Assembly: GCA_018812385.1 (NCBI GenBank)
Contig: JAHJDU010000556.1
Location: forward strand, 1 to 5,025
Direction of reading: 5' to 3'
DNA: 5,025 nucleotides
DNA from: Pseudomonadota bacterium
GTDB taxonomy: Bacteria > Desulfobacterota > Desulfobacteria > Desulfobacterales > Desulfobacteraceae
The position numbers and the translations under genes are program-made. This document shows positions 1 through 5,025 of this stretch, piece by piece. Under the pieces are notes generated by a model. It had not been told where the DNA came from. It saw only the letters and a program-made list of their open reading frames with translations, and made no database searches. Positions within the stretch are counted from its first letter, which is position 1. Every line of letters begins with the position of its first letter.

Positions 1-1398
1 TACCACCATTACCAACAGCAGCAATCAAAACGGCCATTTGAAGAGGTGTCACTAAATTATAGCTCTGCCCTATTGCCACAGAAAGAGTTTCACCCCTTTG
101 CCAGGATTCCTTGTATCGTTTTTTTTTCCATGCTGAAGTTGGAATTAGACCATTTTTTTCATTTTCAAGCAAAATACCTGTCTTTTTGCTTAGCCCGCAC
201 CCCATTGCATACTGCGCCAATTTATCCACACCAACTTTAATTCCTGCCTGATAAAAAAAAACATCGCAGGATTGCTCAATCCCTTCAATCACATTCATAT
301 CACCGTGGCCATATTTATTCCAGCAACGATAAATTCTATTACCATAATCTAAAAATCCCGGACAGTATGCAGTGGTCTTCATATTGATATGGTTTTCTTC
401 AAGTGCAGCCAAGGCGGTAATGATTTTATAGGTGGAGGCCGGGGGATATTCTGCCTGAATCGCCTTATTTATCATTGGTTTGCCTGGGTCGGAAATCAAT
501 TCCTCCCATTTTTTTGGCTGATACCACCAATGAAATCGTTTTGATCAAAACTGGGATTACTTGCCATCACTAAAATATCTCCATTATCAGGATCAATGGC
601 AACTACGGCCCCGGCTTTATTTTCAAGCAATTTTTCTGCTGTCTGCTGTAAATCAAGATCCAATGTAAGATTCAAATCTAGCCCTGCAACAGGTTCAATA
701 GTTCTCAAAATTTTAATTGTTCTGCCACTGGCATCGACTTCTACTTGTCTTCCGCCTCGTTTCCCCTGCAGATAGTTTTCAAAATTTTTTTCAATACCAT
801 ATCTGCCAATTGAGTCTCCTGACTTGACATTGGGATATTTACCAGTTTGCAGTTCTTTGCTGTTTATTTGTCCGAGATACCCTAAAAGATGGGCAGCTGT
901 TTTTTTATAAATATAATATCTTGTGGGCTCTATATCGATATGAATTCCGGGAAGATCAAATTTATGCGCTTCAACAATGGCAAGCTGATCCCTTGAGATA
1001 TCATTTTTTAATGTTATTGGTTTGTAAACCGCACCATTTCCTGCCTGTTCAATACTGTCCATAAGTTCTTGAAAAGGCACGGCAATGAATTCGGCAAGTT
1101 TTTTAACCGTTTCTTTAACCTCACCTGAATCCTCAAGCACTATTTTGAGATTAAAAGAAGGCCTGTTATCCACCAATAATTTTTTATTTCTGTCAAAGAT
1201 CAGACCACGAGACGATTGAATACTTTTAAGACGTACTGCATTTTTTTCAGATAAAAGCCTGTATTCTTCGCCCTTAATAATTTGAAGATATACCAGCCTG
1301 AGAAACAAGAGTGCAAACACAAACAAGATACATACACTTACAATGATAAATCTTTGCTTTATCCAGTCCCTGTCCTGATTTTTACTGAATTCGGTCAA
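1..1398 (-). CDS. mrdA: Penicillin-binding protein 2 (elongasome transpeptidase), frameshifted as read and cut by the left window edge
   Basis: PBP2 is the class B transpeptidase that cross-links peptidoglycan during cell elongation; it is anchored in the inner membrane and works in the periplasm with RodA. Visible in order: a membrane anchor at about residues 17-39, the pedestal motif RGLIFDRN (64-71), GRYGIEKNFENYLQG (198-212), LTLDLDLQ (244-251) and NPSFDQNDFIGGIS (281-294). The frame then breaks in an A7 run (515-509) and ends at TGA (498-496) after 300 codons. From TGG at 508 the -1 frame carries the rest: catalytic S322-T-Y-K325 after EYPPA, YRCW and GHG (357-366), the S377-C-D379 second motif, and IGQSYNLVTPLQMA near the edge. 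About 466 residues are visible; KTG and the C-terminus lie outside. The start is TTG at 1398-1396, preceded by GAGGA with a 5-nt spacer, and it overlaps mreD by 17 nt. Identity is very secure; whether the gene is intact is not. Confidence 0.95.
496..516 (-). other. Frameshift site in mrdA: A7 run followed by an early TGA
   Basis: On the coding strand CAA AAA AAT GGG AGG AAT TGA is read in the upstream frame, giving Q-K-N-G-R-N-stop. With an eighth A it reads CAA AAA AAA TGG GAG GAA TTG, giving Q-K-K-W-E-E-L, which is what PBP2 proteins carry here (GGIS followed by a K-W-E-like stretch). The shift needed is -1 for the ribosome, or +1 nt in the RNA. The A7 stretch could in principle allow slippage. 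The TGA (498-496) overlaps a TTG (499-497) of the downstream frame, and GGAGG lies just ahead of it. No downstream pseudoknot was identified by eye. Confidence 0.85.
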
Positions 1399-1930
1399 TT
1401 CTATCCTCAGTATTTTTAAACACGTTGTTTTGCAAAAAATTTATTTTAAGTATCCAGTTCTGCCACAAGGCATTTACGAGCCAGATACCAGGCGGGATAA
1501 AAACAACGCCCCAAAACACCTGCCTTATCAAAAGATTGAAATTAAATTCCCAGATGGAATCGACACCTTGATGGACAAAAACTGAAAACAATAAAAATCC
1601 ATGCTGAATGGGTATGGAAACAATACTGATGATAAAAATAAAAATAATGCTTCTTTGAAAAAATAATTGTTTGACTATTTGTACAATAACATACATCCAC
1701 ACATATGAAAAAATATGATAGCAGAACGGAACACCGGAAATACTGTCCATAATGCATCCGATAATAATGATGGCCAAAACCATTGAATAGTGAGATGAAA
1801 TAACGCTTAAAAAAAGGATCTCAATAATCAGCAGGTCAAAACACTGATCAAACCAGGAAAATGATGGGAGGATAATCGTTTGGATAACGATTAAAAATAA
1901 AGTGAAAACGAAGAAAAAAACTGCATTCAT
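1382..1930 (-). CDS. mreD: Rod shape-determining protein MreD
   Basis: MreD is a small integral membrane protein of the elongasome that partners MreC and helps regulate PBP2-RodA. The 182-residue product is of usual family length and almost wholly hydrophobic, with about five to six predicted membrane segments (roughly 5-24, 31-45, 50-62, 73-90, 95-112 and 134-156). The conserved family signature appears as G58-C-I-M-D62 followed by SGVPF (65-69). Sequence conservation in MreD is low, so position between mreC and mrdA is the strongest support. The ATG at 1930-1928 lies 22 nt after the mreC stop and has no good Shine-Dalgarno, only a weak GGGT, so coupling to mreC is likely. The last 17 nt overlap the start of mrdA. 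The C-terminal tail (about 164-182) is polar and probably cytoplasmic. Confidence 0.93.
   Translation of the reverse strand: MNAVFFFVFTLFLIVIQTIILPSFSWFDQCFDLLIIEILFLSVISSHYSMVLAIIIIGCIMDSISGVPFCYHIFSYVWMYVIVQIVKQLFFQRSIIFIFIISIVSIPIQHGFLLFSVFVHQGVDSIWEFNFNLLIRQVFWGVVFIPPGIWLVNALWQNWILKINFLQNNVFKNTEDRIDRIQ
1404..1408 (-). promoter_or_regulatory. Ribosome binding site of mrdA, inside the end of mreD
   Basis: GAGGA on the minus strand ends 5 nt before the TTG at 1398-1396. It supports the non-ATG start of mrdA. No in-frame ATG, GTG or TTG was found in the stretch just upstream that I checked. The site lies within mreD codons, so ribosomes finishing mreD would pass over it. Confidence 0.65.
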
Positions 1931-1952
1931 TATTGACCCGTTTCAAAACAAT

Positions 1953-2765
1953 TCATCTGTTATTTTTAAATACAAGAACTTCTTCTATTTTATTAAAATC
2001 AACGCTGGTCTCCAGGGTAATATCCTGGAAAAGTTGAGAATGAATCTTTGTTACTTTTAAAATTCTGCCGATTTTCATCCCCTTGGGAAACACTTGATCC
2101 AAACCGGATGAAATAATCATTTCGCCCTCTTTTATCTCATCCTTTCTTAATGTATATACAAAATAACAATTGTCCTCATTGTTCCCTTTTACAATACCGC
2201 GGACACGGGAATTCTGTACAAGGGAATCAACAGCAGAGTTTCTATCCGTAATCAAAAGAACCCTGGAATAATTTTTTGCAACTTTGATTATTTGACCGAC
2301 AATTCCTTCGGGAACCAGCACAGGGTTTCCTTTGACCAGGCCATCTTTTGTGCCCTTATCGATCATAATGGTTTTAAACCAGGGGGATGGGTCCCTTGCA
2401 ATGATTTGAGCTGCAACATATGTGTTCGGCATTGTGCTTGTAAAATTAAGAAATTTCTTAAGCCGGGTATTTTCGAGTTCCAGTTCCACATAGCGATTAT
2501 TGATTTCTATTGCTTTCCCAAGTTGTTTTTTCAGTTCAATATTTTCTTTAACGGCAAGGACCGACATAAAATAAGTGTTCCAGATATTTTGAATAAAATG
2601 TATGGTTTTAGTAACTGCCATCTGAAAAGGAGAGGTAATGGTAATAAATAATCTTTCAATGCCGTTGGTCGGCAAGAATTCTTTGTTGCTCATGGTCATT
2701 GCGGTAAAATTAATGGCAATAAAGAGAGCAAGCCCAACAAAAATAATCAGTTTTTGTGAAAACAT
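1953..2765 (-). CDS. mreC: Rod shape-determining protein MreC
   Basis: MreC is a bitopic inner-membrane protein whose periplasmic part binds and activates PBP2 and connects it to MreB and MreD. The 270-residue product has one N-terminal membrane helix (about 6-25), a charged coiled-coil region (about 70-108, rich in E, L and K, including ENTRLKKFL) and the C-terminal double beta-barrel domain. Family landmarks seen are ARDPSPWFKTIMIDKG (123-138), VPEGIVGQI (151-159), TDRNSAVDSLV (173-183), RVRGIVKG (187-194) and SSGLDQVFPKGMKIG (219-233). The length is typical. The ATG at 2765-2763 comes only 4 nt after the mreB TGA; no clear Shine-Dalgarno precedes it, so translation is probably coupled to mreB. 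No frame damage is seen. Confidence 0.97.
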   Translation of the reverse strand: MFSQKLIIFVGLALFIAINFTAMTMSNKEFLPTNGIERLFITITSPFQMAVTKTIHFIQNIWNTYFMSVLAVKENIELKKQLGKAIEINNRYVELELENTRLKKFLNFTSTMPNTYVAAQIIARDPSPWFKTIMIDKGTKDGLVKGNPVLVPEGIVGQIIKVAKNYSRVLLITDRNSAVDSLVQNSRVRGIVKGNNEDNCYFVYTLRKDEIKEGEMIISSGLDQVFPKGMKIGRILKVTKIHSQLFQDITLETSVDFNKIEEVLVFKNNR

Positions 2766-2769
2766 TAAA

Positions 2770-3816
2770 TCAATTAATAACTACTTCTCTCAAAATATCA
2801 ATACAGTCAAGGGCTTTCCCGCAGCCAAGAGCAACAGTTGTTAATGGATCATCTGCTACAACAATGGGAAGCCCGGTCTTTTCTCTGAGCAGTTTATCCA
2901 AATTTTTCAATAAAGCGCCCCCACCTGTTAAAACAATGCCGTTATCAACTATATCTGCAGCAAGCTCAGGAGGTGTCTGTTCCAGTGCAATGCGAACCGT
3001 TTCAACAATCGCATCAATCTGTTCTGAAATGGCAACTCGAACTTCTTCGGAATCAATGGTAAGTATTTTAGGAATACCAGTTACAAGGTCGCGGCCCTTG
3101 ACCTCTATGGTTTCAATATTTTCAAGATCAGGATATGCATTTCCAATGGTTGTTTTGATTATTTCTGCGGTTCTCTCTCCAATCAGAAGATTGTATTTGC
3201 GTTTTATATGCTGGCTGATGGCAGCATCCATCTTGTCACCAGCAACCCTTAAAGATGTTGTATAAACAGCACCGGCAAGCGAAATAACAGCGACTTCCGT
3301 TGTCCCGCCACCAATATCAACGACCATGCTGCAGGTCGGTTCAGTAATGGGAAGGCCGGCACCTATGGCTGCGGCCATGGGCTCTTCAATTAAAAAAACT
3401 TCTCTTGCCCCGGCAGACTCTGCTGATTCTCTAACAGCTCTTTTCTCCACCTGGGTAATACCAGATGGTACTGCTATGACAATTCTTGGACGGACAAGGG
3501 TTTTCCTATTATTATGAACTTTTCTGATAAAATGCTTTAACATTGCCTCTGTAACCTCAAAATCAGCAATCACACCATCTCTCATGGGCCTTATGGCAAC
3601 AATATTACCAGGAGTACGACCCAGCATTCTTTTGGCTTCTGCACCCACGGCAAGCACTCTGCTTTTCCCCTTTGCATCAGTTCTAACAGCAACCACTGAG
3701 GGCTCACTCAATACAATTCCCTTGCCCTTAACATAAACAAGTGTGTTTGCAGTTCCAAGATCAATGGCCAGATCATTAGAAAACGCTCCGAGCAAAGTGT
3801 CTATTATAAAATTCAT
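2770..3816 (-). CDS. mreB: Rod shape-determining protein MreB (bacterial actin)
   Basis: MreB is an actin-family ATPase that forms antiparallel filaments on the inner face of the cytoplasmic membrane and steers side-wall synthesis. Starting at the ATG at 3816-3814 gives 348 residues, the usual MreB size. The nucleotide-binding motifs are phosphate 1 DLGTANT (19-25), connect 1 and neighbours IEEPMAAAIG (143-152), phosphate 2 DIGGGTTE (167-174) and adenosine GIVLTGGGALL (293-303). The conserved GRTPGNIVAIRPMRDGVIADF stretch is present (66-86). The first 12 residues (MNFIIDTLLGAF) could form the membrane-binding amphipathic helix found in Gram-negative MreB. A longer in-frame ATG exists at 3861, but 3816 is preferred because AGAGGT sits 4 nt ahead of it and because FSNDLAIDLG then begins where it does in other MreBs. 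It is the first gene of the mre cluster and lies downstream of a 122-nt gap. Confidence 0.98.
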   Translation of the reverse strand: MNFIIDTLLGAFSNDLAIDLGTANTLVYVKGKGIVLSEPSVVAVRTDAKGKSRVLAVGAEAKRMLGRTPGNIVAIRPMRDGVIADFEVTEAMLKHFIRKVHNNRKTLVRPRIVIAVPSGITQVEKRAVRESAESAGAREVFLIEEPMAAAIGAGLPITEPTCSMVVDIGGGTTEVAVISLAGAVYTTSLRVAGDKMDAAISQHIKRKYNLLIGERTAEIIKTTIGNAYPDLENIETIEVKGRDLVTGIPKILTIDSEEVRVAISEQIDAIVETVRIALEQTPPELAADIVDNGIVLTGGGALLKNLDKLLREKTGLPIVVADDPLTTVALGCGKALDCIDILREVVIN

Positions 3817-3938
3817 TTTACCTCTTTCAAACAAAAATTTATAAATTGTAATTAAATACAAAAGATATTATTAAACACTATCTGCTAACAAACTTAACTA
3901 TTTTTTACAAGTCCAAAACGCCTTAACACCGTAATATT
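3817..3938 (-). promoter_or_regulatory. AT-rich gap before mreB, likely home of the mre operon promoter
   Basis: This 122-nt stretch between the hydrolase stop and the mreB start is the only real intergenic gap in the window and is strongly AT-rich. On the minus strand it contains -10-like hexamers (TATAAA at 3843-3838, and TTTAAT a little further upstream) and -35-like TTGTAA and TTGTTA. No pair with a good 16-18 nt spacing stands out, so I do not name exact promoter elements. No GC-rich hairpin followed by a T run was found after the hydrolase stop, so read-through from the hydrolase into mreB is possible. The promoter role is inferred from position. Confidence 0.35.
3820..3825 (-). promoter_or_regulatory. 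Ribosome binding site of mreB
   Basis: AGAGGT on the minus strand lies close before the ATG at 3816. It is the clear Shine-Dalgarno that decides this start over the in-frame ATG at 3861, for which this same stretch would be coding sequence (E-R-G-K). Confidence 0.75.
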
Positions 3939-5021
3939 TTATATTAATTCAGAAAATATCAAATCATGTATTTGCGGGCGGAATTTTTTTATGCCCTCAT
4001 TTGATCTCAAAGGGTGCACTCTGTTGGTTAAAAAAATAATTATCGCGCCAATTTCAGGATCAATCCAGAAAGAGGTTCCTGTAAATCCAAGATGGCCTAT
4101 GGATGACTTTGAAAAATATTTACCCAAAGAAGAATTCAATTTTAAAGGAGTGTCAAATCCTGCAACCATGTCATGTTGATTTTTTCTTGATACAAAATTT
4201 TGTATAATATCAGGCCTCAAAACCCTGGTGGGTTTATTCTGCAATGCTTTTAATATTTCAAAGCACAATTTATAGATTGAACCGGCATTTCCAAAAAGCC
4301 CTGCATGCCCTTCAATTCCTCCAGCAGCCCAGGCATTATCATCATCCACTTCTCCCACAAGCACTTTTTTTCTCCAGGGACATTGCTGGGTAGCCACAAT
4401 TTTTTGTTGATATAATTTAAATTTTTTACTCTTTGGGCCTGTTTCCAGAAAAAACAAATCATCAATTTCAAGGGGAGAATATATTTGCTTTAAAACGAAT
4501 CGATCCAGTCTTTGACAGCTTATTTCTTCTATAATCCATGACAGGACCATAAATCCCAGATCACTGTAAACCTGACGTTCACCAATTCTATTTTCCAGTT
4601 CTTCACATACCAGAAGATGTCTTAGAAATTGTCTGGGATTTTCATTTGTCTTTATGATTTTTTTAAAATATTCACGATGAGCCGGGAACCCTGAAGTGTG
4701 TCTGAGCAGCATGTCAATGGTAATGTCTGCTTTTAGGGATGTTTTAAATTCTTCCAGGATTGATCCTATTTTCTGATCCAAAAAGACCTGATCTCTCTCA
4801 ATGAGCTTGGATAAGGCCAGGGTTGTTGCCAAGGGTTTTGTCAGGGAGGCAAGATCAAAAACACTGTCTTTTGTCATTTTTCTTTTTTCAAAAATATCTG
4901 CTTCTCCATAGGATTCATGGAAAAGTATTTTCTGATTTACAGCACATAAAAGAACTGCCCCGGGAAAAATACCTTGCGAGATTGCATTTTCTATTTCCCT
5001 GGAAATTTTTTCATTGCCCAT
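3939..5021 (-). CDS. Serine hydrolase of the class C beta-lactamase / low-mass PBP-like family
   Basis: The 360-residue protein has the full active-site set of the beta-lactamase (AmpC/EstB-like) fold: S59-L-T-K62 in DLASLTKPLATT, Y152-S-D154 in place of Y-x-N, and a third motif around H310-L-G312 within GHLGFTGTSFWIDP (309-322). LLRHTSGFPAH (105-115), DDDNAWAAGGIEGHAGLFG (226-244) and FLTNRVHP (330-337) are further family marks. Members include esterases, D-amino-acid amidases and muropeptide-acting enzymes, so the substrate is unknown. The visible start has no signal peptide or membrane helix, pointing to a cytoplasmic enzyme. The ATG at 5021-5019 is 4 nt from the window edge, so its ribosome site is unseen and an earlier start cannot be excluded, though the N-terminus aligns well with where such proteins begin (IENAISQGIFPGAVLL). 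It lies upstream of the mre genes in the same direction, across a 122-nt gap. Confidence 0.9.
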   Translation of the reverse strand: MGNEKISREIENAISQGIFPGAVLLCAVNQKILFHESYGEADIFEKRKMTKDSVFDLASLTKPLATTLALSKLIERDQVFLDQKIGSILEEFKTSLKADITIDMLLRHTSGFPAHREYFKKIIKTNENPRQFLRHLLVCEELENRIGERQVYSDLGFMVLSWIIEEISCQRLDRFVLKQIYSPLEIDDLFFLETGPKSKKFKLYQQKIVATQQCPWRKKVLVGEVDDDNAWAAGGIEGHAGLFGNAGSIYKLCFEILKALQNKPTRVLRPDIIQNFVSRKNQHDMVAGFDTPLKLNSSLGKYFSKSSIGHLGFTGTSFWIDPEIGAIIIFLTNRVHPLRSNEGIKKFRPQIHDLIFSELI

Positions 5022-5025
5022 ATAA

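Noticed and set aside
46..240. Plus-strand open frame of 64 codons opposite the mrdA 3' part
   Set aside because: The minus strand here encodes clear PBP2 sequence in the shifted frame; the plus-strand peptide has no recognisable features.
2292..2651. Plus-strand open frame of 119 codons antisense to mreC
   Set aside because: It has no recognisable family features and lies opposite the conserved MreC barrel domain, so it is a chance frame.
2756..3265. Plus-strand open frame of 169 codons antisense to mreB
   Set aside because: It is a shadow of mreB codon bias, rich in S, T and P with no recognisable domain, and it lies fully opposite a highly conserved gene apart from its first bases.
3814..3861. 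Longer MreB start at the ATG at 3861, adding 15 residues
   Set aside because: The extension is not like known MreB N-termini, and the strong AGAGGT site directly before 3816 marks the real start.
3900..3938. Possible terminator after the hydrolase gene
   Set aside because: There is a run of T's on the plus strand (A's on the coding strand), but no inverted repeat followed by T's in the direction of transcription.
4250..4471. Minus-strand 73-codon frame inside the serine hydrolase
   Set aside because: It is an out-of-frame shadow; the hydrolase frame here carries the GHAGLFG family motif.

Overview
This window holds one end of a bacterial cell-elongation (rod-shape) operon, all on the minus strand. 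Reading from right to left in transcription order, the genes are a serine hydrolase of the class C beta-lactamase/PBP-like fold (3939-5021), a 122-nt AT-rich gap, then mreB (2770-3816), mreC (1953-2765), mreD (1382-1930) and mrdA, which encodes PBP2 (1398 down to the left edge). The order mreB-mreC-mreD-mrdA is the classic one; rodA would be expected next, beyond the left edge. I see no convincing plus-strand gene, RNA gene, mobile element or CRISPR array.

The sequence is AT-rich with many A/T homopolymers. The proteins look like those of a Gram-negative, anaerobe-type Deltaproteobacterium (Desulfobacterota, perhaps Desulfobacterales). That placement rests on the general look of MreB and on the operon layout, so it is only a moderate-confidence inference.

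The gene products would act together. MreB forms membrane-bound actin-like filaments, and MreC and MreD link them to the periplasmic PBP2 transpeptidase, which cross-links new peptidoglycan along the cell side wall. Gene spacing is tight: 4 nt from mreB to mreC, 22 nt from mreC to mreD, and a 17-nt overlap of mreD with mrdA, which starts with TTG. This fits one transcript with translational coupling. The hydrolase upstream may act on peptidoglycan fragments or D-amino-acid esters or amides, but its substrate cannot be read from the sequence.

The one striking observation is in mrdA. The reading frame breaks at a run of seven A's (coding strand, 515-509) and ends at TGA (498-496), just before the catalytic SxxK motif. 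The remaining transpeptidase sequence continues perfectly, without a stop, in the -1 frame to the window edge. One extra A restores a normal PBP2. A sequencing or assembly error, or a recent mutation, is the simplest explanation. Ribosomal or transcriptional slippage, or reinitiation at an overlapping TTGA, is possible but unproven. Otherwise the window looks like ordinary core-genome content, and I found no previously undescribed system.
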